Shown here in pieces: positions 24,937 to 36,559 of a DNA stretch of 64,000 nucleotides (the stretch's first letter is position 1; each line of letters begins with the position of its first letter). The translations under genes were made by a program, and so were the position numbers. The notes beneath the pieces were generated by a model. The model worked only from the letters and a program-made list of their open reading frames with translations, did not search any database and had not been told where the DNA came from. The DNA comes from Excoecaria cochinchinensis (lineage: Eukaryota > Streptophyta > Magnoliopsida > Malpighiales > Euphorbiaceae). Where the stretch lies: assembly GCA_947683425.1 (NCBI GenBank), contig CANTUQ010000327.1:149498-213497 (forward strand), read 5' to 3'.

Positions 24937-25095
24937 ATCGCGAGCGTCGTGCGCAGCGCGTGAAAGGGCGACGCGCACCCTCCGCGCGCAGCTGCGCATC
25001 GCTAAAGTGCCCGCTGTTCGCAGCATGCTGTGCGCCCGCTCGCCTAGGATCGGCGAGAAAACCTCGTCGATCCTACCCAGTCCCTCGCCGACAAC
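24937..25095. repeat. GC-rich island of 5' LTR
   Basis: GC-rich in AT-rich surroundings, with GCGC runs and the inverted motif GGATCGGCGAG facing CTCGTCGATCC. The matching block in the 3' LTR (43314-43520) is longer by roughly 50 bp. Confidence 0.75.
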
Positions 25096-26242
25096 CCCGT
25101 TTTCCACCGATTTGTGATTTTTTTCATTTTTTAGGTTAAAAAATAATTTTTTCTTCTGATTTTTTCAGATTTTATCAAAATTTAATAAATATTGGTCAAC
25201 ATGGGTGGAAATTAAAAGTCAAAAAATAATTAAAAATAAATAAAAATGTTAATTGTCCATATTTGACTTTAGGGATTTGATTTTGAATTTTTGAGTGTTT
25301 TTTGTTGAAATTTGTGAGGGGGGATCTTGGAAAAATCTGTAGGGGAGCTGGAGAGGGCAGAGGAAGTGAGTTTTTACGTGAGTTATTTTTCATTTTGGTG
25401 GAGGAGAAGAGATTGGTTTTTTTGAGAGTAAGAAAACTCCCTCTAACAAAATACATTTTTCTAAGTCATTTAGAGAGAGATATTCTTGAGGGGAGATAGT
25501 GCATTTTGCTGGAAACACAAAGAATTGAATGTTCGTGGAGTTCATCTTTTCTTATTCTTAAAAATTAAAATCACTTTCTTCAATCTTTTTAATTCTCTTC
25601 TTTTTTAAATCTACAAGTTTTCTTCTTAAATTCTATTCTAGTTTTTTCTTATATCTAAAATTTTATTGAACTTGAAAACTTTGAGAAAGGAAAATTAATT
25701 CCTTAACCTGAGTTTTCTCATCAAACATCAAATACAAAAAAAAATCAAATCATTTTTGAGTATTAGTGTTCTTGAGTTTTTTTGAGATAAGAACTCAAGA
25801 TTTTCTTGAACATTTTTGAGTTTACTCTTTAATCTTGACAAGTAGAATAGATTGAGACATCTTGCTTCCATATGACTTAATTCTGAAGGTAAAGATTCTT
25901 TGATCCATTTTTTTTTATCTCATTTCATTTTATTTATGTTAGTTTATTTTATTTTATTTGATTTTATTTTGCATTAATGCATGTATGTTTTTTTTGGGCT
26001 TGAGATTTATTATCTAGCATGAGTTTTCCATCTTTATTTTGTCCTTGGCATCAAAATGGATAAAATACATGATGTTTAGGGGATGAAAAATAGGATTTGC
26101 ATGATGCTTTCTTTTAGTATTATTTCTTGTGATTTTTTGCATGCTTAAATACTAATCATTTTATGTTGCATGTTTGATTGTCTTATTCTTATTGCTTGTT
26201 TGATTGTCCTACTCTTGTTTATTCATCTAATTTTATTGGTTG

Positions 26243-26341
<99 letters not shown>

Positions 26342-26360
26342 GTTATATATGTTATTAGTA

Positions 26361-26406
<46 letters not shown>
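26243..26406. repeat. (ATT)n microsatellites of 5' LTR
   Basis: Two runs, about 26243-26340 and 26361-26406, separated by a short interruption. The 3' LTR has only one run (about 44614-44671). A plus/minus counterpart (AAT)n lies in the inverted Tat-type LTR at 62585-62637. The poly-Tyr, poly-Ile and poly-Asn ORFs here are artefacts. Confidence 0.95.
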
Positions 26407-27795
26407 GTTATTATTATTATTTATTGTTATTATCATCATCTAGTATTCTTATTATTATCATTATTATTATTGTTATTGTTATTATTTTTATTGTTGTTGT
26501 GATTGGTATCATTATTGTCATTATTTTTATTATGGTCATTATATTTTGCATGGTGTTATTTCATGATTTACCTTTCGTCATTATTATTAATATTACCTTG
26601 CATGATTTTTTCTTCTATGTGTGATTTTAACATGTTAAATTAGTATGTCCAATTTAATCTATTTTATGTATTCTATTGGTGTGTTAATTTTACACTTGAT
26701 TTCTTTTATTTTTATTATTAAATAATTTTGGAATTATTGCTAATTTTTTATTGTTGTTTTTTGGGGGAAAAATATCGTGCTTATTTATTTGAGCATTTAT
26801 TATGACCGAACTCCCCGCGACACGTAGCAGTTTACATCACTTGGGTGAGACATTTCCTATCTCTATTTATGTGATTGTTTTTGCTAGTAAATAAAATAGT
26901 TTATTTTATACGCGTGCTAAAATAAAAAAAATCACAAAAATATTTTGTACAATTAAATTGGGATTCTTATTAATAAATTGGGACCAATGTCCTAGATTTC
27001 AGCCCGAAAGGCATTAATATTATGGACTAAAATGAAGAGTTGATTTATTAAAAATGGGATCACTCATCCCGATTTTCACTACAAATATCAAAATAACTCT
27101 TCGATCCCTTTTTAAGTAAGCATGAAAAAACCAATGTTCCTGAACCAAATAAATATCCCGATTTATGTATGTCCCCCCTTTTCGATTGATTTTGTGTGAT
27201 TGTTTAAATTTACATTTATATTTTGTGGGCCCTTATAATTAATTATTTTTGGGGCAATTTTATTTCATTTGGAGATTGTATTTTGTCCCGATTTTCATTT
27301 AAATTCAACTTTTCTTTTTCATTTGGGGATTGTATTTATCGCAATTTTCGTTTTGTAAATGGCGTGGCTTTGTGTGTTTACCGCTTTATTTATTATTTTA
27401 TTTATATTTTTCTTTTATTGCCTCCTCGATGCTTGAAGTGCGCTTTAAATAAATTGCATTAAACACCTGAGATGAGACGTGAAATTTTAAAATTTAAAAA
27501 CTCATTTATAATTAACTAAAGACACGAATAAGTGTGAAGTTCCGAACAACTCTCTGGTTTAGACCAATAAGAGGTTAACATTTCCCGATTTCTTGTAAAT
27601 TTGGTGGCGACTCCAAAATACCTCAAAAGTACCTAAAGGTGTTATGATGATGGATGGTCCTTTTCAATGTTCTATTGTGAAATGAGGTGCAGAAAATATC
27701 TCATAATACCTAAGATCCAAAAGACGCGAACAAATCCCTCAAATCCTAAAAGCCGGTTAAAATAAGGCCTTTGCTAGGTTCGGCGCGCGTTATAG

Positions 27796-27813
27796 TGGCG
27801 ACTCCACTGGGGA
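27796..27813 (+). promoter_or_regulatory. Primer-binding site
   Basis: TGGCGACTCCACTGGGGA begins one base after the 5' LTR, the expected place for the tRNA primer site. It is not the initiator-Met type used by the other elements here. I do not assign the tRNA. Confidence 0.8.
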
Positions 27814-28582
27814 CTATTTGTGGCTTTACTCTGAAAATGTCTTGGTTAAAATGTATAATTCGGTTTTTAAAATTAAAAATTTCATCTCCCATCTAAAATT
27901 GCATTGCATCCATACTAGAGTCTTAGAATTATGCTAGTTTGGTCCCTTTCTTAACCTCGGTGCGTTCCCGAAGCACGACCCTATTTTCACTCAATTTAGG
28001 AAAGTGTTAAGGATAATCACCAGCCCAAGCCTCGTACCACCATGGTGTATTAAATAGAGACCCGATCGGTCGTTATCCTCATGATGAGCTAGACCCGTTG
28101 GCAGGGACCATGCTTGGATAGCCCTAAAGTATCACTACCTTTGAACAAAGCTCATGTAATGACAATAGATACTTCCACTAGGTGAAATGTACCATAATAC
28201 CATGCTTGCTATTTGGGCTGTCATATATTGAACAAAATCAATCAAATTAACATGGTCTTCATCAAAGGCTTTTACGCCTTAGTGGGCCCATCTTAATTTA
28301 GTTGAATTGTTTAAATACATAATGGCCAAACACCCATACGTATGTACATCAGACAAGAGGTGTTATGCTGCCGATTTTCCACCGTGCACTATACGTGTCC
28401 AATGGGTTCTCTATTAACCCTTGGATAAAGCTCACCTAGGGAAGAGACTATATTACCACGTGTGTGGGAGAAATAAGGTTGGAAGGATCTATCTGCTTGC
28501 ATGTGTCTGTCTATGCTGCACCAGCACGACCATGCATTGCACTTCAAATCATGCATCATCCTAACAGAGATGTGTTTTGCAG
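27814..28582 (+). other. Non-coding leader of Tat element, with 3' splice-site-like end
   Basis: About 770 bp without a supported ORF. It ends in a GCAT-rich tract and CCTAAC (branch-point-like, 28559-28564) followed by TGTGTTTTGCAG (28571-28582), resembling a plant intron acceptor just ahead of gag. A similar arrangement occurs at about 39890-39964, ahead of the 3' ORF. Confidence 0.5.
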
Positions 28583-30600
28583 CCATCATAGATTCATCCA
28601 GGTGGTTTAGAGGTCCTAATGGTCGGTTAAGAAAGATTTCAATTTTGGGATTATTAGAGCTGGTTTCAGATCATGGGTCAGATTCCTTTTCAGAGGGCAG
28701 TGAGATATTGTCTTCAGAATCATCAGTTGAAATAAGTTTGTCTAATCTAGCAAGTAGTTTTGATGCAACTAAGGCAATGATTGCCGAAGAAGTAGAGAAA
28801 CGAATGGAAGAGTTTGAGGCTAGGATGATGGCAATAATAGGCAACCTTGTCACTACTTTAGCCCCACTTACGGGGCAACAGGCTGCTGCTCCAGCCAGAG
28901 AATAAGATAAACAAGGGATTGCTAGAGAGGATCTCCCGATTACAGCTGATCCGCCTGCAGTTGAGCTAAGGGTACCAGCACCTGTCGAATGCAGGGAAGG
29001 CCCTAAGTCTGAAGTTGATGTGTGGGAGGAGCCAGAGGAGCTAGTGGTGGTAAAAGGGAAGTTGCCAAAGCTAGAGGATGCAATGTGGAGGAAGATGGAA
29101 GAAAGATTCGAAGCCATGTTAAAGATGTTGAGGGTAGGGGGAGGAATGAACCCTGAGGATAGGGAGCTAGACAGTAATGATTTGGTCCCTCAGAATTTCA
29201 AAATGCCTGACGTTCCTAAGTTCGACGACACCTCTGATCCCATTTCGCACATAAAGCAGTACTCACTAGTGATGAAGGGTACCACCTTGACAAAGAGGCA
29301 GAAGGTCGAGTACTTTTGTCTGAGCTTAACTGGTCCAGTAGTGGATTGGTATCATAGATTGGACCGAAGAACGAAAGAGGATTGGGATTTATTGACGAAA
29401 GAATTTGTCAGGCAGCATGACTGTAGTACAAGGATGGAGGTAACTCTGAAGGACCTAGAGCTGCTACAATAAAAGGCTAGAGAGTCTTTTCACGAATACC
29501 TCACCCGATGGAGGAACAGAGTCATGGAAATGAAATGCAAACCCGACACCCCAGACCAAATTCGACTGTTCATTCGGAATGCTAACCCTTATCTGAGAGA
29601 GGGACTAAAGATGAAGGGGTTAAGAGACTGGGAATCTTTAAAGGACATTGCGATAGAGGCTGAGGGAGAGTACCTTGCGAGGAAGGCAAGCGGTGAGGCC
29701 TATGCCAAGAGAGGTTATGCTAGCCAAGGGGTAAATAAGTCAGCGGGCTATAGCAGTGGTATTAGAAGTAGGAAGACGGTAGAAGTATCGGCAACAGGGG
29801 TAAGTCAGAGGTACTTCTCAAACTTGGGTTGACCTTTATCCTGGGTATTGAAGCGATTGATGAAAGCGAGAAAGTTGCAACCACTGCCACCTAGGCCAAC
29901 CAGAACCCAAGGACAGCCGGGGCACAGAGACAATGAATATTGTGAATTCCACCAGCACACCGGGCATCTGACAGACAACTATGCAAACTTGGGTCGACCT
30001 TTATCCTGGGTATTGAAGCGATTGATGAAAGCGGGAAAGCTGCAACCACTGCCACCTAGGCCAACCAGAACCCAAGGACAGCCGGGGCATAGAGACAATG
30101 AATATTGTGAATTCCACCACCACACCGGGCATCTGACAGACAACTGTGCGAGGCTGAGGCACCATATTCAAGATTTGATTGACAGTAAATAGATTTTTGA
30201 TCCTGAGAAGAGGGAAAAGGAAAAGACAGCCGGGTATAACGCTGTTCCTCCACCTATTTTTATGATAGGTTCAAGCCTGCCGAAAGGGTACGTGTTAAGA
30301 GACCTTTATGGTAATGATTATGTGGCTATTGTTCATCCCGAGCAGGGGGTTAGTTAAGAGAAGCCTCAGGTTAGCATGATAGAATGTTGGGACTCGACCA
30401 GTGAAGGCGAGGATGGAAAAGTTGATAAGCTAGAGGACGTATGGAATTCCGAGGATAAAGAGAAGGTACAAGAGGTACAAGCTATGACCCGAAGTGGTAG
30501 AGTGATTCAAGAGGTGGAGAGGCCTCAAGATCAAATGCCCGCACCCGCAAAAAGGGAACTCGAGCAGGATGGGATAACTAGACAACACCACAGATATCCA
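28583..30600 (+). pseudogene. gag: Tat element gag
   Basis: One frame runs through with stops at 28905, 29472, 29832, 30192 and about 30357. The N-terminal part is Glu/Ser-rich with a helical EVEKRMEEFEARMM stretch. The Gag core lies at about 29200-29700 (SDPISHIKQY, CLSLTGPVVDWYHRL, FVRQHD, PDQIRLFIRNA, LREGLKMKGLRDW). Two zinc-finger units CX2HX4HX4C follow at about 29941 and 30106, within a 165-bp in-frame tandem duplication; the first unit has lost its last Cys (Tyr). Near 30570 the frame shifts into pol. The start codon is uncertain. Several stops are TAA/TAG/TGA where Gln or Arg would fit. Confidence 0.85.
29821..30150 (+). repeat. 165-bp in-frame tandem duplication of the Gag zinc-finger segment
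   Basis: Copies start AACTTGGGT at 29821 and 29986. They are almost identical; one difference turns CGA into the TGA stop at 29830-29832. The duplication adds 55 residues with a second finger. Confidence 0.92.
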
Positions 30601-31724
30601 TCTGGGATTTGTTAAGACAATCTCCATCACATAGGCAGAAGTTAGTGGAAGCCTTATGTGAGTCCACTGTTGCCACCACCGTCTCACCGTCCGAATCGCT
30701 GGGTCTAGTGAAAGGAAGCTCAGGAGAAAACTTGGTTTATTCTGATGCAGATTTACCGCCAGAGGGTCGAAAGCACAATCGCCCTTTATACATTAAGGCA
30801 CAGATCAACGGCAAGCATACTACCTGTGTTATGGTGGATGACGGATCCTCTATAAACGTGTGCCCCTTGGTTGCGCTCCCCGCCTTTGGGATGAATGAGA
30901 GCCTGTTGAGTAAATCTGACCTAACCATTACTGCCTATGACAATTCAAGAAGACAAGCTGCTGGGACCTTCAAGGCACAAGTAAAAATTGGGCCAGTTGA
31001 GACAGAAACTGAATTTGTCGTCCTGCCCATCCCAGCTAACTTTGCAGTACTACTAGGGAGGCTTTGGTTTCACAAGCTAGGAGGGGTTCCGTCCACCCTC
31101 CACCAAATGATCAAAATCCCATATGAAGGCCAAGTCGTGATAGTTCAGGCAGCCAACAATAATCAGGTATCAGTCCTCGAGATTTCCAATCAACCCTTTA
31201 GTGGATTCCATGTGGCTATGGCGGACGAAGAGGACGGTCCAGAGGGGACCCCTCAGGTTGCCAACATGATGAAAAAGATGAACTTCCTCTCGGGGGCCGG
31301 TTTAGGCAAGAATTCCCAAGGGCCCCAAGCACCTGTCACTACGAGAGGGCAAAAGGATAGAAGACGTTTGGGGTATGTTGCTGAAACCATGAAAAATAAG
31401 CTTGTGAAGAAGCTTGTAGAGATCCCGCATATTTTAGAGAGTTTCATGCCAGCTACATCAGCATGTCCCTATTATCGGGAGGCTGAGCCACAGTGGGTTG
31501 GCGGCATAATCACTCCGGGTTTTGAGATTTTCAATGATGTTTTTGTCTGGTCCGATGGGGTGGTCAAATCAGTAGAAGATTTTTGGGATGAGGAAATTCT
31601 CAATCAAAGTTTTGTATGGGACCAAGAAGTTCCTGAAGAGGTCGTCACTGATAGCCTGCTAGCCACGCGGGTGAAAGGCAAAGAGAAAGTGGAAGCTAAA
31701 GAGGTAAAGCCATAATTAGAGAAC
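30571..31724 (+). pseudogene. pol: Tat pol, aspartic protease with G-patch domain
   Basis: Frame 3. After a conserved opening (ISIWDLLRQSPSHR) comes a retropepsin-type domain with VDDGSSINVCPL at about 30834-30869 (catalytic Asp-Asp-Gly-Ser) and the C-terminal LLGRLWFH at about 31050. A G-patch-like segment follows at about 31265-31385: MKKMNFLSGAGLGKNSQG with spaced glycines. In the active element the protease would mature the polyprotein; G-patches bind RNA or helicases, but their role in these elements is not settled. The frame is open over this segment and ends with a stop at about 31713, before the linker to RT. Confidence 0.88.
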
Positions 31725-32800
31725 TTGGAGATTGCGGGCAACCAAGGCATTGAGCCATCGACTTCTATGTCGGCATTAGCAGAAGATGACAATGATAGCT
31801 TTTCTAATGTACTTTTTATTTCTAAACTATTTGACAATCATGCTTGTAATTTTGAGTATTTCAATAAGATGAATGACTTTGCTTACTTGTGTGATGTTTC
31901 TCATGATTTCATTGAGCATGATCACGAACATAAATCATTCATATTTGACATTAACTCAGCTAATACCACCTCATTTAATCTCGGGACTTTGGAAATCCCA
32001 AAGGAAATCCTAATAGCATCTGATGTAACTCTTGAAGAGAGGGAAAATTTTGAGAGATTATTGAAAAAATATAAAAAAGTCTTTGCCTGGACCTATGAAG
32101 TCATGCCGGGAATTGATCAAGAATTTGCTGAACATTCTATTCCAACCTATCGAGAATGCAAGCAAGTCAAACAAAAGCTCAAAAGGCTCATACCGGAGTA
32201 GGCAGAAAAGGTAAAAGAAGAGGTGCACAAATAGATTGAAGTAAAGTTCCTAATAGAGGTTCAATACCCAACATGGTTGGCTAATGTTGTCCCTATGGCA
32301 AAAAAGGATGGAAAGGTTCAGGTATGTGTTGACTACCGGGACTTGAATAAAGCATGTCCGAAAGATGACTTTCCTTTACCCCATATTGATTTGCTAGTCG
32401 ATAGTGCGGTAGCTTGAACGATGTACAGTTTTGTGGATGGATATGCGGGATACAACCAAATCCTTAATAAGATCACGGATCGAATTAAGACAGCCTTCAT
32501 CACTGAGTGGGGTACATTTGCCTACCGGGTTATGCCCTTCGGATTAAAGAATGCAGGAGAAACATACCAAAGAATGGCCACCAAGATCCTGGATGACTTG
32601 ATCCATAAAGAAGTGGAAGTGTATGTTGATGACATGATGATTAAGTCGGCCACTCGAAAGGGGCATTTTGAGGCCTTGGAAAAGTTCTTTCAGAGGATTG
32701 ACAAGTACAACCTTTGCCTTAACCCTAAAAAATGCATCTTTGGGGTAACCTCGGGTAAACTGTTACGCCATGTGGTGAGTCAAAGGGGAATTGAAATAGA
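31725..32800 (+). pseudogene. pol: Tat pol, reverse transcriptase (interrupted by hAT at its C-terminal end)
   Basis: Linker and RT in frame 3. Readable landmarks: KKYKKVFAWTYEVMPGI (before RT), WLANVVPMAKKDGKVQVCVD, DYRDLNKACPKDDFPLPH, SFVDGYAGYNQI, FITEWGTFAYRVMPFGLKNA, and the catalytic YVDDMMIKS (about 32620-32645). Stops lie at about 32199 (TAG for Trp), 32232 (TAG for Gln) and 32415 (TGA for Arg). Homology runs to the exact base where the hAT begins (32801) and resumes in the same frame after 36559. The active enzyme would copy element RNA to DNA. Confidence 0.92.
32793..32800. repeat. Left target-site duplication of hAT copy 2 (GAAATAGA)
   Basis: Perfectly repeated at 36552-36559. Confidence 0.97.
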
Positions 32801-32933
32801 CAGTGGCGAAGCCAGGATTTGCAATCAAGGGGGGCAAAAATGTATGTTATGCTTAAAAGAAAAAAATATTACATACATACCATAAATAACTTGTTAAATA
32901 TAGAAAAATATTCATTAACATATTTAAAAAAAA

Positions 32934-35302
32934 TTACAATTGCTGTCTTCGAGTTTTCATGCCCTGATAGCGATAAATAATAACTTCATTATCAATAGCA
33001 TTAAATACATCTTTTTCAATATAAGTGATCAAACAATCAGTCATCCATTGATCTCCCATCTTGTTACGTAATCGATTCTTCACAAATTTCATAGCAGAAA
33101 ATGCTCTTTCAACTGTTGCAGTCGCAACGGGTAGAATAAGTGATAAAGTGATGAGTTTATAAACCAAAGGATATAAAATATCCTTTTTTGTTTGCACCAT
33201 TTGTTCAGCAAGATCACCAATTCCTGTAATATTTGAAAACTCACTACTAGACCTCATGTCAATGATATATGTTTCCAATTGATTTTCAAGAATTACGAGC
33301 TGGATAGTAGAAAAATCAACAGGATAAAATTGAGCAACACGAAGTAACTTGCATTTGTCATATGCAGAGAATGAATTTGCTGGACTTAAACATGCAAAAC
33401 ATAAAAGCAACTCCGTATTCACCTCATTAAACCTGTTATCAAGCTCTTGAAGTTGCATATCTATTGCAGCACAAAATAACTCGACCTTAAAATGATGGAA
33501 GTTTGTCACTTTATCAACATTACGTCGAGATCTCCCTCGAGCAACATGCATATCATCCATATTGAGGACTGGTATATTATGGCTATTACAAAATAAAGTC
33601 ACCTCATCTAACAAAGAGTTCCATCCATCATCTCTCATTAATTGCAGGCGTTGCTTAGCTATCTTAACCAATGCCATAGCATTTACAATATCTTGATCTT
33701 TTCTTTGCAATGCTTGTGATAATTCATTAGTAATTCCTAAGATATGTTTCATCAAATGAAGACAAAATGCGATGTCAAAAGATAGCAAAGAATCCAACAA
33801 AGTGCAAGCTTCAACTTTTTGCTCAGACTTTCCATTCTCCATTACAAATTCAAGGACATCAATTATAGAAGAAAACATCCTAATTATGCTTATCAAAGTG
33901 TTAAAATGTGAACCCCATCGTGTCTCTCCAGCTCGTTTAAGAGTAGACTCTTGATTTTTTCCTTGACCACTTTCAAGTTCACCACTTTCAATTGCCTTTA
34001 AAACTTTGATAGCTTGAGACTCTAAAAGCATATCATGACGCTTGCAAGAGCCCCCAACAACATTCACAACAATTGATATTAAATTGAAGAGTAATGCAAT
34101 AGATAAGTGATTTTTTGCAACAGCTACAAGTGCTAACTGAAGTTGATGTGCAAAACAATGAACATAAAAATCATTTTCATTCTCTTTCAAAATTAAAGCT
34201 TTGAGACCATTAAACTCACCTCGCATATTGCTTGCCCCATCGTAACCTTGACCACGTAATCTTGATATGCTTAGATTATGCTTGGCAAATATTGACTCAA
34301 TTGCAGCCTTTAGTGATAAAGCACTAGTGTCTCCAACATGCACAATACTCAAAAGGCGTTCACATACTTTACCTTCCTTACTTACATAACGTACAACAAT
34401 TGCCATTTGTTCTTTATTCGATACGTCACGAGCTTCATCTACTAATATTGAGAATAAAGCAGTCCCCAAATGTTGTATGATGGAATTAGTGGTTTCAATT
34501 GCACAAGCACTCACAATATCCTTTTGAATATCTGGAGATATCAATTTTAGATTTTTAGGACACTTGTCTATTGCAACTCTTTTGACATCTTCATTATAAT
34601 CACAAAGAAGTTTTAAAGTTGCCTTGAAATTTCCTGGATTAGTTGAATCTATTGATTCATCATGAACGCGAAAGCTAAACCTTGTCTCAAAAGGAATCTT
34701 ACACAATTAATTGAAGCAGTTAAACGAGTTCGGTAATCACTTTGAGCTTGGCTTGATTGCTTATCGACAATTGTTTGAAGATGTTGCTTTTGATTCATCA
34801 AAACTTGACAATTCTTTGAAGCTTGATTGTGTGCACTATTAGGACCTCCAATGTGTTCTTCTAGTTTTGATTTTTTCTTCCAGTTACTAAAACCTTCCAA
34901 GACAAATGCATCACAACTACCTCCATGCCCTTTACTATCTGATTTGAAAAGGTAGCAATTCAAGCAATATGCTGCTTCCTTTACCTTACTATACTCCAAC
35001 CATGTACGGTGTTCATCAAACAAAGATGGATTAAATCTCCTTAACACTTTACCTTGTAAAGTTTGTTTAAAATTATTATCACGAGGCTGACAAGGTCCCT
35101 TTTAAATATATGCTCTTCGAACTTCATCTCTTATGTTTAGATGATAATCCATAATTGGCTTTCATAATGCAGGATCGACTGGAAGATTTGCTAAATCAAC
35201 TTCAAAAGTACTTGAATTTTGAGTCTCTTTAGCATGATTTTCTTGATTTTGAATTAGTGGCAATGATTCATCCATATTTTTCCTCTTATAATACCTTTCC
35301 AT
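32934..35302 (-). pseudogene. hAT transposase of copy 2, broken in its N-terminal half
   Basis: ATG at 35302 by correspondence with copy 1. Two stops occur early (about 35166 and 35103), then readable TTF-finger sequence from 35047 (FDEHRTWLEYSK, YCLNCYLF). The same one-base frameshift as in copy 1 lies near 34666. From 34706 to 32934, 590 codons are open and contain the whole hAT core: ILVDEARDVSNKEQ, VHCFAHQLQ, RGQGYDGASNMRG, then the dimerisation motif VATATVERAFSAMKF. The C-terminal two thirds are therefore better preserved than in copy 1. Whether the 590-residue frame alone is translated is unknown. Confidence 0.92.
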
Positions 35303-35354
35303 GACTGAAAAAATAATAAAAAAGAATTAGTAATCTGACTTTACATCCTAATTG

Positions 35355-35403
<49 letters not shown>

Positions 35404-36551
35404 GTGATGCATAAATGTTTTGGCTCAAAGAAGTAATCTGACTTTACATCCTAATTGGGTATAAATTGGTTGCAAGAAAATCCTAGTGTTATTCTGAATT
35501 TGCTTATAGAAAAGGTTGTTAGTACTTGATAGGGGTACAGTCCAAGTGATGTTAACCAAGTTCAGTGTTAGAATAGAATGACAAAATATATACAAATAAT
35601 TAATGTAGAAAAGGACCCTTTTGATGCACAATAATCCATTTTCCGCCAATAAAGTTGGCATAACCTAATTTTGTTATTGTCCATTACTACAAAAACAAAT
35701 GTGCAAAATCAAATTACATTTAACCTTTAATTTAACATGGGAAATATCAACTTCTTTCTTCTTTAGTGGTCCACTTACCCTAAAGCCCCTTCTATTATGA
35801 ACATGGACATATTCTCTTTTCAGAATATAAAAGCAAATCTCATTACATCACTCTCTCAAGATTGGTGCTACCCCATTTTCAGCTTATGCATCATCTGCCC
35901 CATTCTATACTTCAATATATGAATACTGTTTGTTCAATATTTATTTTAAGGTGAACTTGATATTTTAATCATAAGAACTCTGATCTCATACAAACAATGG
36001 CAAATACAGAAATAATAACAGCAGCAACCATGGATGCACAACTCTCTACCTAATCTAAACAGCTCACCACAAGTAATTTGCCAGTTAACAAAATAATAGA
36101 TTTTAACAAAATAATAGATTTCAATCAAAAATAACAGGTTTTAAGCAAAAACCTAAAATTGTAAAAACTAAATTACTAACTTTTAAGAGATATAAAATAT
36201 ATAAAAGCAAAAAAAAATTTATAAAATTAAATTACTAACCTTAAATTAAAGATAAATCTTTGCAATAGTGCTTAGTTTCTTCTCAAATTCATCAGATTTT
36301 TTTTAAATACTTCAAGAGATAAAGAAGAGAATTTTGTATTTTTTTGTTTGAATAGAAGTGGGAATACAGAAGGTTGTTTGATTGAAAACTTAAGAAATAA
36401 GTTAAGGAGAGATGGGTAAAAGTAAAATTTTAAGGGGGGCAAAATGGTGATTTTAATATAAATGTATATAAATATATATACATTATTAATTTTTTCTCAA
36501 AAATTAAGGGGGACAATTGCCCCCCTTCTCTTTAATATGGCTACGCCACTG
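35303..36551 (-). other. Upstream non-coding part of hAT copy 2
   Basis: AT-rich region between the transposase start and the right terminal repeat, with a TA microsatellite (about 35356-35400) and the near-terminal GC palindrome (about 36506-36527). It presumably contains the transposase promoter. No separate gene is seen. Confidence 0.6.
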
Positions 36552-36559
36552 GAAATAGA
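36552..36559. repeat. Right target-site duplication of hAT copy 2 (GAAATAGA)
   Basis: Identical to 32793-32800; pol coding sequence resumes here. Confidence 0.97.

Larger units (their letters stand above)
24699..27794 (+). mobile_element. 5' LTR of Tat element (3096 bp)
   Basis: Starts TGTAGACACCGGGTCC and ends GGCGCGCGTTATA; the 3' LTR ends GTCACA, so the 5' copy has two C-to-T changes at its very end. It contains a GC-rich island (24937-25095) and ATT microsatellites. Near its 3' end is a GGTGGCGACTCC motif (about 27601), resembling the primer site that follows. No protein is encoded. Confidence 0.95.
32801..36551 (-). mobile_element. hAT-superfamily DNA transposon, copy 2 (3751 bp), inside pol
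   Basis: Same family as copy 1: CAGTGGCGAAGCCA at the left, CAGTGGCGTAGCCA at the right (minus strand), and a perfect 8-bp GAAATAGA duplication. The transposase is on the minus strand, opposite to pol. Insertion plus one target copy is 3759 bp, a multiple of three, so pol is in the same frame on both sides. The right-end palindrome has one mismatch relative to copy 1. It is the youngest insertion in this nest. Confidence 0.97.

Noticed and set aside
26170..26624. ORFs rich in Tyr, Ile or Asn in both strands (also 44542-44874)
   Set aside because: They are translations of ATT/AAT microsatellites in the LTRs, open in several frames at once.
28389..28589. Antisense ORF over the leader
   Set aside because: No recognisable domain, and it overlaps the leader and splice-like signals of the plus-strand element.
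30609..31715. Possible host G-patch gene
   Set aside because: It is in frame with pol, preceded by gag and a protease motif and followed by RT, so it is retrotransposon coding sequence.
32934..34706. Possible domesticated hAT transposase gene (590 codons open)
   Set aside because: It lies within intact terminal repeats and target duplications, with an upstream frameshift and stops; this is a transposon copy.
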